Of a stretch of DNA of 43,983 nucleotides, positions 1 to 6,867 are shown piece after piece. Where the stretch lies: NCBI RefSeq assembly GCF_026107455.2, contig NZ_JAPCHY010000020.1:1-43983 (forward strand). Direction: 5' to 3'. The translations under genes were made by a program, and so were the position numbers. The DNA is from Xanthomonas chitinilytica (lineage in GTDB: Bacteria > Pseudomonadota > Gammaproteobacteria > Xanthomonadales > Xanthomonadaceae). Below the pieces are notes generated by a model, which saw only the letters and a list, made by a program, of their open reading frames with translations, made no database searches and was not told the DNA's origin. Position 1 is the stretch's first letter; each line of letters begins with the position of its first letter.

Positions 1-201
1 CTGAAGAAGTTCGACGTGCCGACCCTGGTGATCCACGGCGACGACGACCAGATCGTGCCGATCGACGCCGCCGGCAAGGCTTCGGCCGCCCTGATCGAAG
101 GTGCCAGGCTGATCGTCTATCCGGGTGCACCGCATGGCCTGACCGAGACCCACAAGGACAAGGTCAACCAGGACCTGCTGGCCTTCCTGCAGCAGAAGTA
201 G
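1..201 (+). CDS. Alpha/beta hydrolase, C-terminal fragment (5' end outside window)
   Basis: The open frame runs in from the left edge, so only the last 66 residues are visible. They carry the C-terminal half of an alpha/beta-hydrolase fold: a strand followed by the acid loop ([11 protein letters not shown]), then the strand and loop with the catalytic histidine (YPGAPHGL), and a final helix. This spacing and wording are typical of the non-heme chloroperoxidase/arylesterase branch, small cytoplasmic serine hydrolases. The nucleophile elbow lies outside the window, so the exact subfamily cannot be fixed. The gene ends 68 bp before a bestrophin-like gene on the same strand, with a weak hairpin between them. 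Confidence 0.8.
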   Translation: MKKFDVPTLVIHGDDDQIVPIDAAGKASAALIEGARLIVYPGAPHGLTETHKDKVNQDLLAFLQQK

Positions 202-210
202 CCATCGAAA

Positions 211-231
211 GCCCCGGTGCAATGCCGGGGC
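211..231 (+). terminator. Possible hairpin terminator after the hydrolase
   Basis: A 7-bp GC stem (gccccgg / ccggggc) with a 7-nt loop sits 9 bp after the stop codon. Only a weak T-tract (ctt) follows, so termination strength is doubtful. Confidence 0.35.
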
Positions 232-268
232 CTTCCGATTGCATCGCAAGCGAACGAGGAATCCCGTC

Positions 269-1264
269 ATGCAAGCGCGCATGCCTCATAATTCTGGCGA
301 ACGGGTCCGATGGACGAAGCGCCCCCTATTGCTGGTCACCGGCCATGCGACGGCCATCGTCGCGCTTTACCGCTGGACCGATGGGGCGTGGATCAGCCTG
401 CCCTGGAGCCTGCTGACGATGCTGGGGCTTACCCTGGCCATCACTACCGGCTTCAAGGCGATGCGCGGGCATGCGCGTGTGGCCAATGCGCAGCGGCTGT
501 GGGCATCGATCACCGCCGCCAGCCGCAGCTGGACCTTGTTGAGCCGCAGCGTCCTGCAGGACGGCGAGGCTGCACGGCAGCTGGCGTACCGCCATCTGGC
601 CTGGCTGGCGATGCTGTGCCGACAGCTGCGGTCCACCGAGGAACCGGAAGGCGACGAACGCGGCCGCGGCCTTGAGGGCGGGGTGAGTCGCCAGGCATCG
701 GAGAAGGCGATGCACCTGCAACGCGAGCTGGTCGGGTATGTCGGCGCGCACGAGTGCGAGCGCATCCTGGCGGCTGACGACCCGTCCAGCCAGGTGCTGC
801 GCCTGCAGAGCGAGGCGCTGAAGGCGCTGCTCGCTGCCGACAAGCTGAACCCCGCGCCGTTCCTGGAGTTGCATCGCCTGCTGCACGAGCTGCAGCGGTT
901 GCAGGCTGCGGCCGAGGGTATGAAGGATGATCCGGATACGCGTCGTTGTACCCACGTCGATGGGGTGTTGCTGGGTGTGTTCGGGTTGCTGCTGCCGTTC
1001 GGCCTGCTTGATGCGATGGGCCCGCTAGTGCTGTTCGACGATCACGTCATCGGTGCCTTGGCGTGCTGGTCCATCGTGCCGTTGTCCGCGATGCTGACCT
1101 GGCTGTACCTGGCGCTGGGCAGAGCGGGGCGCGAGGGATGCCATCCGTTCGATGGCGGGTCGATCCATCGTGCATGCCTGTTGCTGGAGCATGAACTGCG
1201 AACTGCATTGGCGGAGGAACCTGCGGCCGCTGCGCGGGGAATGCCAGCACCGCTGCTGCCGTGA
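269..1264 (+). CDS. Bestrophin-like membrane protein
   Basis: A 331-residue protein with hydrophobic segments near residues 18-33, 45-62, 230-252 and 258-282. This is the pattern of the bestrophin/UPF0187 family, pentameric anion or cation channels of the inner membrane. The stretch after the second segment (GFKAMRGHARVANAQRLWAS...SRSW) fits the family signature in which aromatic and Arg residues follow an FR motif, though a Lys replaces the usual Arg here. The ATG at 269 is preferred over the upstream TTG at 239 because a GAGGAA ribosome site lies 7 nt before it. It converges with the sigma factor gene, with only 14 bp between the stops. The channel function is family knowledge. The transported ion cannot be read from the sequence. 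Confidence 0.75.
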   Translation: MQARMPHNSGERVRWTKRPLLLVTGHATAIVALYRWTDGAWISLPWSLLTMLGLTLAITTGFKAMRGHARVANAQRLWASITAASRSWTLLSRSVLQDGEAARQLAYRHLAWLAMLCRQLRSTEEPEGDERGRGLEGGVSRQASEKAMHLQRELVGYVGAHECERILAADDPSSQVLRLQSEALKALLAADKLNPAPFLELHRLLHELQRLQAAAEGMKDDPDTRRCTHVDGVLLGVFGLLLPFGLLDAMGPLVLFDDHVIGALACWSIVPLSAMLTWLYLALGRAGREGCHPFDGGSIHRACLLLEHELRTALAEEPAAAARGMPAPLLP

Positions 1265-1278
1265 TGGCCGCGCGCGGC

Positions 1279-2166
1279 TTACTGCACCGGCGTTACTACC
1301 TGTTCCCGTAAACGCCGCAGCTTGTGCGGATTGCGCTGCACCAGGATCTCCACGATGCGGTCGCCATCGGTATCGAAGGCCATCGCCGATTCCAGCGCGC
1401 CGTCGAAGTAGCGCAGCAATCCCAATCGCCCGTTGAGCATCGCAGGGACGATGCGCAGCTGCTCCCTGCGGCGCAGGTGCGGGGCGTACAGCAGCTGCGC
1501 GATGCGCGCGCCGCCCACCATTGGCCTGGGGAAACTGGTGACGATGCCGCCACCGTCGCCGATCAGGACCGCCGATTCGGCCATCAAAGCCTTAATCGTC
1601 TTGAAATCGCCAGTGGATATCGCTTCGGCGAAGCGGCGCATCAACCGCTGGTGTACCTCCAGTGGCACGGCGTATCGAGGCCGCTCCTGACGCAGCTGCA
1701 GACGCGCACGATGCACGATCTGCCGGCACGCCGCTTCGGTCTTGCCGAGCGTGCGTGCGATCACCTCGTAATCCTGGTCGAACACATCGTGCAGCAGGAA
1801 GGCGGCGCGCGCGTCCGGCGCCAGTCGTTCCAGCACGTTGAGGAAGGCGATGGACAGATCGTCGGCGGTTTCCAGCACGCGCTCCGGGGTGTCGGTGTCG
1901 TCGGTGAGCAGCGGCTCGGGCAGCCACATGCCGACGTAGTGTTCGCGCGTATGCCGCGCCAGGCGCAGGCCGTCGATCGCGTGACGGGTGGTGGTGGCAA
2001 CCAGCCAGGCCTCGGGGTTCTCGATGTGCTGCTGCTCCGCGCCGTGCCAGCGCAGCCAGACATCCTGCACCACGTCTTCCGCCGCGGCTGCCGTGCCGAG
2101 CATGCGGTACGCCACACCGAACAGGCGTGGACGCAGGCGGGTGAACAGTTTGGTGGGATCTTCCAT
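1279..2166 (-). CDS. sigJ: ECF41-family RNA polymerase sigma factor (SigJ-like) with SnoaL-like C-terminal domain
   Basis: A 295-residue extracytoplasmic-function sigma factor. Region 2 (about residues 8-75) contains the VAYRMLG...AEDVVQDVWLRW core. The linker has the WLPEPL motif characteristic of group ECF41. Region 4 (about 108-160) contains the LAPDARAAFLLHDVF...ACRQIVHRAR helix-turn-helix. The C-terminal ~120 residues form a SnoaL/NTF2-like fold including DGGG, the fused regulatory domain that replaces an anti-sigma factor in this group. The usual genomic partner, a carboxymuconolactone decarboxylase-like gene, lies just upstream on the same strand, with a cupin gene between. A TGTCACA-N16-CGTC promoter ends 9 nt before the ATG and there is no ribosome site, so autoregulation from a leaderless transcript is inferred. 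The inducing signal is unknown. Confidence 0.92.
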   Translation of the reverse strand: MEDPTKLFTRLRPRLFGVAYRMLGTAAAAEDVVQDVWLRWHGAEQQHIENPEAWLVATTTRHAIDGLRLARHTREHYVGMWLPEPLLTDDTDTPERVLETADDLSIAFLNVLERLAPDARAAFLLHDVFDQDYEVIARTLGKTEAACRQIVHRARLQLRQERPRYAVPLEVHQRLMRRFAEAISTGDFKTIKALMAESAVLIGDGGGIVTSFPRPMVGGARIAQLLYAPHLRRREQLRIVPAMLNGRLGLLRYFDGALESAMAFDTDGDRIVEILVQRNPHKLRRLREQVVTPVQ

Positions 2167-2175
2167 GGAAGCGGA

Positions 2176-2202
2176 GACGGAACAGGTCTCCGGATTGTGA
2201 CA
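2176..2202 (-). promoter_or_regulatory. ECF41-type promoter of sigJ (autoregulatory)
   Basis: On the minus strand the sequence reads TGTCACA (2202-2196), a 16-nt spacer, then CGTC (2179-2176). These are the -35 and -10 elements known for ECF41 sigma factors. Only 9 nt separate the -10 from the sigJ ATG, and no Shine-Dalgarno sequence is present in between. The same motif with the same spacer occurs at 3431-3457 on the other strand. Confidence 0.8.
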
Positions 2203-2332
2203 TCAGCGCCGCGGACGGGGAGCGCGGTTGCCGGCGCAGAGCTCCCTGGGGAACGGCCGTGCCGCAGCGCGGCGCGATGCGATGATGTGTACCCGGGCTG
2301 CAGCTGGCCGCCATCCACCCCGGCCGGTGTCC

Positions 2333-2749
2333 TCAGTGCGGCGGCAGTACGGCGGGCTTGCCGATGTCCTTGAGCAGGAACACGACGAACTTGGCCGGTT
2401 CAACCCGACTGGCGTTGCGGCCGACGGTGTGCAGGTCCTTGGGGCCTTCGTGGAAGGCTTCGCCCGGGCCCAGGGTGACTTCGCGGCCACCGGCCACACC
2501 CATCACGATGTGGCCTTCGAGCACGTAGACGAAGCCGTGGGCATCGTGGCGATGCACCGGGTCGGCGCCGCCCGGCGGGTATTCGACGGTGAGGATCAGC
2601 GTTTCCTTGCCGGGGTGGTCGGGCAGTGGCTGGGTCATCACTTCGTGCACGATCGGTTCCGGCGCAGGGTGGGAGTGTGCTGGGGGCGCGGCGCTGGCGC
2701 TGCCCAGCGGCAGCAGCGCGAGCAATGCCAGTGAGGGAAGGGAACGCAT
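2333..2749 (-). CDS. Periplasmic single-domain cupin
   Basis: A 138-residue protein with a cleavable signal peptide (MRSLPSLALLALLPLGSASA, cleavage near residue 20) and one cupin beta-barrel. Cupin motif 1 is visible as PPGGADPVHRHDAHGFVYVLEG, with the metal-binding histidines in HRHDAH, and motif 2 as the GPGEAFHEGPKDLHTV stretch. An AGGAGAT ribosome site precedes the ATG. It lies between the decarboxylase-like gene and sigJ in the same orientation and is probably co-transcribed with them. Exported single cupins of this type often sit beside ECF41 or alkylhydroperoxidase-like genes. The substrate is unknown. Confidence 0.85.
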   Translation of the reverse strand: MRSLPSLALLALLPLGSASAAPPAHSHPAPEPIVHEVMTQPLPDHPGKETLILTVEYPPGGADPVHRHDAHGFVYVLEGHIVMGVAGGREVTLGPGEAFHEGPKDLHTVGRNASRVEPAKFVVFLLKDIGKPAVLPPH

Positions 2750-2836
2750 GGCGGATCTCCTGCCGATGGCCCGCCATGTCGCGGCGTGCGGGCCGGGTAA
2801 GGGGCGCCGGTGCCCGGGGCACCGGCGCCGTCGGGT

Positions 2837-3316
2837 TCAGGCCAGACCGGCCTTGTCCAGGCCGAAGGCCTTGTCCAGCACGCCCGGCTCGGTACGGAAG
2901 GCGACGTTGGCGCGGTTCCAGGCATTGATCGCCATCACAGCGTAAGTCAGGTCGACGATCTCCTGCTCGGAAAGCTGGCTGCGCACGCGCTCGTACAGTT
3001 CATCCGGCACGCCCTGCGTGGGCAGCTGGGTCAGCACTTCGGTCCAGGCCAGGCAGGCGCGCTCGCGCGAGCTGAACAGGTTCGATTCGCGCCATGCGGC
3101 AATGTGGTGCAGGCGTAGCGGACGCTCGCCACGGATCGTGGCTTCCTTCACGTGCATGTCCAGGCAGAACCCGCAGCCGTTGAGTTGCGAGGCGCGGATG
3201 TTGGCCAGATCGTGGAGCGACGCCTCGATCGAGGTGGCATGGGTGGCCTGCGAGAAGCTGGCGAGTTTCTTAAACAGTTCCGGCGATTGCTTGGCGTAGT
3301 CCAGGCGTGCGGTCAT
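2837..3316 (-). CDS. Carboxymuconolactone decarboxylase/AhpD-like protein, ECF41 partner
   Basis: A 159-residue all-helical AhpD-like protein with the redox motif CGFC at about residues 48-51, followed by a histidine (CLDMHVKEA). This is the CxxC...H arrangement of alkylhydroperoxidase-type carboxymuconolactone decarboxylase family members. An AAGGAA ribosome site precedes the ATG. Proteins of this family are one of the three hallmark targets of ECF41 sigma factors (decarboxylase-like, oxidoreductase, epimerase), and sigJ lies two genes downstream. The start faces the divergent sigma-4/LysR gene pair across about 150 bp, which holds the candidate operators. I could not find an ECF41 promoter oriented toward this gene, so its control is open. 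True decarboxylase activity is unlikely; peroxidase or sensor roles are more typical. Confidence 0.88.
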   Translation of the reverse strand: MTARLDYAKQSPELFKKLASFSQATHATSIEASLHDLANIRASQLNGCGFCLDMHVKEATIRGERPLRLHHIAAWRESNLFSSRERACLAWTEVLTQLPTQGVPDELYERVRSQLSEQEIVDLTYAVMAINAWNRANVAFRTEPGVLDKAFGLDKAGLA

Positions 3317-3405
3317 GACGATGTTTTCCTTCTGTAGGCTGGAATGGACGGCATGAGGCTACGTCCACCCCGCTGTGGCCGGTAGCCAAGGGCAGGGACG
3401 CATGG

Positions 3406-3424
3406 TGGTGCGTAAAAAACACCA
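3406..3424. promoter_or_regulatory. Candidate LysR operator, copy 1
   Basis: A perfect 5-bp inverted repeat, TGGTG-N9-CACCA, contains the LysR-type T-N11-A signature (T3409, A3421). It lies in the divergent region between the decarboxylase-like gene and the sigma-4/lysR genes. A near copy sharing TGGTGCGT and CAmCA at the same spacing occurs at 4756-4774. Confidence 0.55.
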
Positions 3425-3432
3425 ATGTGGTG
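3420..3432. promoter_or_regulatory. Second inverted repeat abutting operator copy 1 and overlapping the ECF41 -35
   Basis: CACC-AATGT-GGTG is a perfect 4-bp inverted repeat. Its left half is the right half of operator copy 1, and its right half shares two bases with the TGTCACA -35 element. The arrangement would let a bound regulator touch or block the ECF41 promoter. Confidence 0.4.
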
Positions 3433-3457
3433 TCACAGCGGCAGGTGCTGATCCGTC
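3431..3457 (+). promoter_or_regulatory. ECF41-type promoter for the sigma-4-only gene and lysR
   Basis: TGTCACA (3431-3437), a 16-nt spacer, then CGTC (3454-3457). This is the same motif and spacing as the sigJ promoter. The next in-frame ATG (3466) is 8 nt after the -10, with no ribosome site between, so the transcript would be leaderless or nearly so. Confidence 0.75.
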
Positions 3458-3465
3458 TGCCGGGC

Positions 3466-3720
3466 ATGGACCTCATTTCCGCCTATCGCCGTGCCCTACT
3501 GCCTGCCAGCGAGCGGGTCTGGCTTGAATTCCTTGCCGCACTCAACGAGCTGCCTCCCGATGCGCGTGCCGTGCTGTTGCTGCACGACGTGCTGGGTGCT
3601 GGTTTCGACGACATCGTGCCGCTGCTCGGCATGGACCTGCCGGCATGCCGGCACCGCCTGCAGCAGGCGCGCGCCTGCCTGCGCGCGCATCGCGATCCAC
3701 TGGAGCCTGAAACACCATGA
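3466..3720 (+). CDS. Small protein consisting only of a sigma region 4-like domain
   Basis: An 84-residue protein. Residues ~24-77 align by eye with region 4 of the neighbouring SigJ: about 24 of 54 positions are identical, including PDARA, LLHDV, LG and ACR. Region 2, the linker and the SnoaL domain are absent, so it cannot act as a complete sigma factor. An upstream GTG at 3427 is in frame but lies before the ECF41 promoter, so the ATG at 3466 is preferred. That start is 8 nt from the -10, as in sigJ. The stop overlaps the start of lysR (ATGA at 3717), which indicates translational coupling. It could bind the -35 element or the RNA polymerase flap and modulate SigJ, or it could be a remnant of a duplicated sigma gene. 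Its conserved length, promoter and coupling argue against simple decay. Confidence 0.7.
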   Translation: MDLISAYRRALLPASERVWLEFLAALNELPPDARAVLLLHDVLGAGFDDIVPLLGMDLPACRHRLQQARACLRAHRDPLEPETP

Positions 3721-4748
3721 AATCGTCTCCGCAACTGCCCACGACCGGCGACGGCCGCGATTCCCTCAACGCGTCGTTCTCCACCAGCTATGCAGGCGTA
3801 CTGGCCTTCATCGCAGTAGCGGCGGAAGGCAGCTTCGCGCGTGCCGGCGATCGTCTGGGCATCGGCCGCTCGGCAGTGAGCCGCAGCGTGCAGAAGCTGG
3901 AAGGCCAGCTGGGTGTGCGACTGTTCCTGCGCACCACGCGCTCGACCTCGATGACCCGCGAAGGAGAGCTGTTCCTGGAGGGCTGCCGCCCCGGCGTCGA
4001 TTGCATCCTGCAGGCGCTGGACGAGATGCGCGACCTGCGCGATGGACCGCCGAAGGGGCACCTGCGCATCAGCGCGACCTACGGATTCGGGCGCCGGGTG
4101 ATCGCGCCCCTGCTGGCGGCTTTCCGCAAGGAGTATCCCGAGGTTTCGCTGGAACTGCTGCTGGACGAGCAGGCCCCGGACCTGGTCGCCGGTCGCATCG
4201 ATATTGCCTTCCGCGATGGCCTGCTGGAAGACAGCCAGGTGATCGCCAAGCAGCTGGTGCCGATGCAGCTGGTGGTCTGCGCCTCGCCCGGCTATGCGCA
4301 GGTACACGGCCTACCGGCCTCGGTCGAGGAGCTGGCGAGGCATGCCTGCATCGGCCGGCGCCTGCCTGCTGGCCGTCTGCAACGCTGGGATTTCCGGGTC
4401 GAGGGCAACGAGGTGAATCTGCAGCCTGCCGCGGCGCTGGTGTTCAACGATGCCGACCTGGCCCTGCAGGCGGTGGTCGATGGGCTGGGCATCGCCCAGC
4501 TGCCCAGCTACCAGGTGCGCGAAGCGCTGCGCGCAGGCACCGTGGTGACCTGCCTGGACCGCTACGCGCCGCACGATCGCGGTCATTACCTGTGTTACCT
4601 CAGCCGCCGCCAGCTGCCCAAGCGCATCCGCGCGTTCATCGACTTCAGCACCCAGCGCGTGCGCGCGCTGGATCTGGACGTGATCTCACACTGGGAGACA
4701 CGCCACCAGGCGGCCAAGGAGGCACCGGCGCAAGCGGCGTGGGCGTGA
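3717..4748 (+). CDS. LysR-family transcriptional regulator
   Basis: A 343-residue LysR-type regulator. Its N-terminal winged helix-turn-helix, at about residues 25-85, contains FIAVAAEGSFARAGDRLGI, SAVSRSVQKLE and LGVRLFLRTTR. A periplasmic-binding-protein-like effector domain follows (about 110-315). The protein is slightly longer than usual at both ends: an extra ~22 residues precede the DNA-binding domain, and a charged tail ends in QAAKEAPAQAAWA. The start overlaps the stop of the sigma-4-like gene. T-N11-A type inverted repeats at 3406-3424 and 4756-4774 flank this gene and are its probable operators. They place the divergent decarboxylase-like gene, its own operon and the downstream SDR-ohr pair under its control. 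The effector is unknown; the neighbours suggest an oxidant or electrophile. Confidence 0.9.
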   Translation: MKSSPQLPTTGDGRDSLNASFSTSYAGVLAFIAVAAEGSFARAGDRLGIGRSAVSRSVQKLEGQLGVRLFLRTTRSTSMTREGELFLEGCRPGVDCILQALDEMRDLRDGPPKGHLRISATYGFGRRVIAPLLAAFRKEYPEVSLELLLDEQAPDLVAGRIDIAFRDGLLEDSQVIAKQLVPMQLVVCASPGYAQVHGLPASVEELARHACIGRRLPAGRLQRWDFRVEGNEVNLQPAAALVFNDADLALQAVVDGLGIAQLPSYQVREALRAGTVVTCLDRYAPHDRGHYLCYLSRRQLPKRIRAFIDFSTQRVRALDLDVISHWETRHQAAKEAPAQAAWA

Positions 4749-4755
4749 TCGCCAT

Positions 4756-4774
4756 TGGTGCGTGCAGGACAACA
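4756..4774. promoter_or_regulatory. Candidate LysR operator, copy 2
   Basis: TGGTG-N9-CAACA lies just after the lysR stop codon and about 110 bp before the SDR gene. It repeats the first 8 bases of copy 1 (TGGTGCGT) and has the same spacing to a near-identical right half (CAACA versus CACCA). Confidence 0.45.
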
Positions 4775-4882
4775 GTGCGCGTCCCCGCGCGGAGCTACTG
4801 CCACGTCTGCCGGCTTCCTACGATGTTCCCGCGCCACCGACACGTCGCGCGGCCTTCTTTCCGCACTCTCTGGAGATATGTC

Positions 4883-5650
4883 ATGAAGATTCTCGTCATC
4901 GGCGGTACCGGCCGGATCGGCAGCAAGGTGGTGGAGCGCGTGCGTGTGGCGGGCCATCAGACCGTGGCCGCCGCGCCCTCCACCGGCATCGACGTGCTGA
5001 CCGGCGAAGGGCTGGACGCCGCCATGGCCGGTACCGAGGTCGTGGTGGACCTGGCCAACTCGCCCTCGTTCGAGGATGCGGCGGTGCTGTCGTTCTTCGA
5101 GACGGCCGGCCGCAACATCCTTGAGGCTGCGACCCGGGCCGGTGTCCGCCACCATGTGGCGCTGTCGGTGGTGGGTACCGACAAGCTCGCGGCCAGCGGC
5201 TACTTCCGCGGCAAGATCGCGCAGGAGCGGTTGATCCGCGGATCGGGCATCGCCTACACCATCATCCATTCGACCCAGTTCTTCGAGTTCCTGCCGGGCA
5301 TCATCCAGTCCGCTGGCGATGGCCCGACCCTGCGCCTGCCGACCGCGCTGGTGCAGCCGATCGCTGCCGAGGACGTGGCCGATGCGGTGGCAGGCGTGGC
5401 GCTGACGCCGCCGATCAATGGCGTGGTCGACATTGCGGGACCGGAGCGTGCGTCGATGGACGTGCTGGCTCGGCGCTTCCTGGGGGCCACCGGCGATGCG
5501 CGCGAGGTGGTGGGCGATGCGCTGGCCGGCTATTTCGGCGCCCAGCTGCAGCACGACACGCTGGTACCGGCCGGACCGGCCTGGACGGGCAAGGTGGACT
5601 TCGAGCAATGGCTGCGGCAATCCGGCCTGGTACAGGGCCAGCCGGCCTGA
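4883..5650 (+). CDS. NAD(P)-binding atypical SDR (NmrA/epimerase-like)
   Basis: A 255-residue single-domain Rossmann protein. The N terminus carries the dinucleotide motif GGTGRIG (about residues 7-13), followed by short beta-alpha units and the segment VDLANSP, as in atypical short-chain dehydrogenases of the NmrA/NAD(P)H-azoreductase type. A canonical YxxxK is not obvious. The start is the ATG after a GGAGAT ribosome site (TGGAGATATGTC), although the frame stays open far upstream as a shadow. Oxidoreductases and epimerases are known ECF41-associated enzymes, so it fits the module. It has its own upstream region containing operator copy 2, and ohr follows after 51 bp. The substrate is unknown. 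Confidence 0.88.
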   Translation: MKILVIGGTGRIGSKVVERVRVAGHQTVAAAPSTGIDVLTGEGLDAAMAGTEVVVDLANSPSFEDAAVLSFFETAGRNILEAATRAGVRHHVALSVVGTDKLAASGYFRGKIAQERLIRGSGIAYTIIHSTQFFEFLPGIIQSAGDGPTLRLPTALVQPIAAEDVADAVAGVALTPPINGVVDIAGPERASMDVLARRFLGATGDAREVVGDALAGYFGAQLQHDTLVPAGPAWTGKVDFEQWLRQSGLVQGQPA

Positions 5651-5701
5651 CCCGCGCGGGCGGTGCCCATCTGTGCCCATCATCACCTGCGGGAAGACGC
5701 A

Positions 5702-6199
5702 ATGACCGAACTGAAGCCGCCGCCCCCCAGTGTGCTCGACAAATACCATGGAGACGCCGCACACCCGCTTTACACCGGCCGGGTGCGCGTGAGCGGGGGC
5801 GAGGCGCGGCACGGACGCGCCTCCGGCGTGGTGCGCTCGGACGATGGTGCCCTTGCTGTCGACCTGCGTCTGCCGCCCGAGCTGGGCGGACCCGGTGGCG
5901 GCACCAACCCGGAACAACTGCTCGCGGCCGGCTACGCCGGCTGCTTCCATGGCGCGTTGGTGCTGGTGGCGGCGCGCGCGGGGCTGGTACTCGACAACCC
6001 GAGCATCGACGTGGCGGTGACCTTCGCGCGCGATCCGGTGGATGGCCTATACCTGTTGTCGGCCGAGATCCTCGTGTGCCTGCCCGGCATGGATGCGACA
6101 TTGGCCGCCGAACTGGTGCGCAACACCGAGCGGGTGTGTCCTTACGCGAAAATGTTCCACCGCGGAATCAGCCACATGGTGCGGGTGACGGTGGAGTGA
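5702..6199 (+). CDS. Ohr/OsmC-family organic hydroperoxide reductase-like protein
   Basis: A 165-residue OsmC-fold protein. The two redox cysteines of the Ohr branch are present in AAGYAGCFHGAL (about residue 81) and NTERVCPYAKMF (about residue 150). The expected Arg/Glu residues of the active site lie in the N-terminal strands. Ohr reduces organic and fatty-acid hydroperoxides using lipoylated proteins. The ATG at 5702 follows a GGAAGA ribosome site; an upstream in-frame GTG (5663) lacks one. It sits behind the SDR gene and in a cluster with an AhpD-like protein, which supports a detoxification role for the whole module. It is about 20 residues longer at the N terminus than typical Ohr. Confidence 0.87.
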   Translation: MTELKPPPPSVLDKYHGDAAHPLYTGRVRVSGGEARHGRASGVVRSDDGALAVDLRLPPELGGPGGGTNPEQLLAAGYAGCFHGALVLVAARAGLVLDNPSIDVAVTFARDPVDGLYLLSAEILVCLPGMDATLAAELVRNTERVCPYAKMFHRGISHMVRVTVE

Positions 6200-6720
6200 C
6201 CGCCACTCGCGGATGGCCGCCGCGGGCTGCTTCCGTCCTGGTTTCGGGTACCCTGTCCACGCACTGGCGGTATCGAGGCCGATGCCGGACCAGTCGGCGA
6301 TGACCGGCTGCGCGCGTTGAACATGGCGCTCGATGGCGCGTTGCGATCCAGCGGCGCTGCCGGCCAGGGGCATTGCCTGCAATCAGGCGACGTCCATACG
6401 CATCGCAGGCGCTTCGGTCGGTTGGGGCGGCAGCAGGCGCAGGCGGCTGTCCGGCCGGGCCGGTCGGCTGCGGCCGGATGCCCTCGATGACTGGCGGAGC
6501 GGTTGCGTCCCCGGCCTCGCGATCGATCCCGGCGGTCGGGCCATGCACGGCAACAAGGTCGGCGTCGCCCTGCGCTGCGGCCCCGGGCATGACCCTTCCG
6601 GGGCGGTCCGCAATGCGACATGGTGGCGTTCATCCCGTCTTTAGGTTGGGGCATTCCGCTTCCGCTGCCGCGGTTTCCGCTCTCGATGGTCGGTCTTCGG
6701 CGGCTGTGCCCCGTGCGTTC
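6200..6720. other. Intergenic region without a convincing gene
   Basis: About 520 bp separate ohr from the Fur-box region. Open frames exist on both strands, but none has a ribosome site, a recognisable motif or codon use like its neighbours. The GC-rich, frame-shifting character would fit a decayed gene or a former insertion. I recognise nothing specific. Confidence 0.4.
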
Positions 6721-6737
6721 GGGGGACGTTGCAGATA

Positions 6738-6867
6738 ACCCTGAGAATGAGAGCTGTTATCATCTCGGATTGCATGGGCGGGCGCTCATCGCGAATTCCA
6801 GCGAATGCGTTCCGCAACCGTACTGCGGAACAAGCGAAGCGACCGCCCGCCCCACGATCCTCAGGGT
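6738..6867 (+). repeat. Nested inverted repeats in the leader of the siderophore operon
   Basis: Three pairs of arms are nested around one centre: accctgag (6738-6745) with ctcagggt (6860-6867), gggcgggcg (6776-6784) with cgcccgccc (6844-6852), and gttccgca (6809-6816) with tgcggaac (6824-6831). The innermost pair has a 7-nt loop. Transcribed as leader RNA, the two inner pairs would fold into a long stem ending 34 nt before the first start codon. A 31-codon open frame (6774-6869) also lies inside. Confidence 0.5.
6743..6761. promoter_or_regulatory. Fur box upstream of the siderophore operon
   Basis: gagaatgagagctgttatc matches the 19-bp Fur consensus GATAATGATAATCATTATC at 13 positions, with both outer half-sites well kept. 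It overlaps a -10-like TATCAT (6758-6763). It is the only such site seen before the eleven-gene iron-uptake operon, which starts at 6886. Confidence 0.7.

Noticed and set aside
3317..3405. An ECF41 promoter directed at the decarboxylase-like gene
   Set aside because: No GACG-N16-TGTGACA match could be found on the plus strand in this interval, even with two mismatches.
3491..4882. Upstream extension of the SDR frame giving a 719-residue fusion
   Set aside because: The extra 464 residues overlap lysR in another frame and are Arg/Ala/Gly noise. The Rossmann motif begins right after the ATG at 4883, which has a ribosome site.
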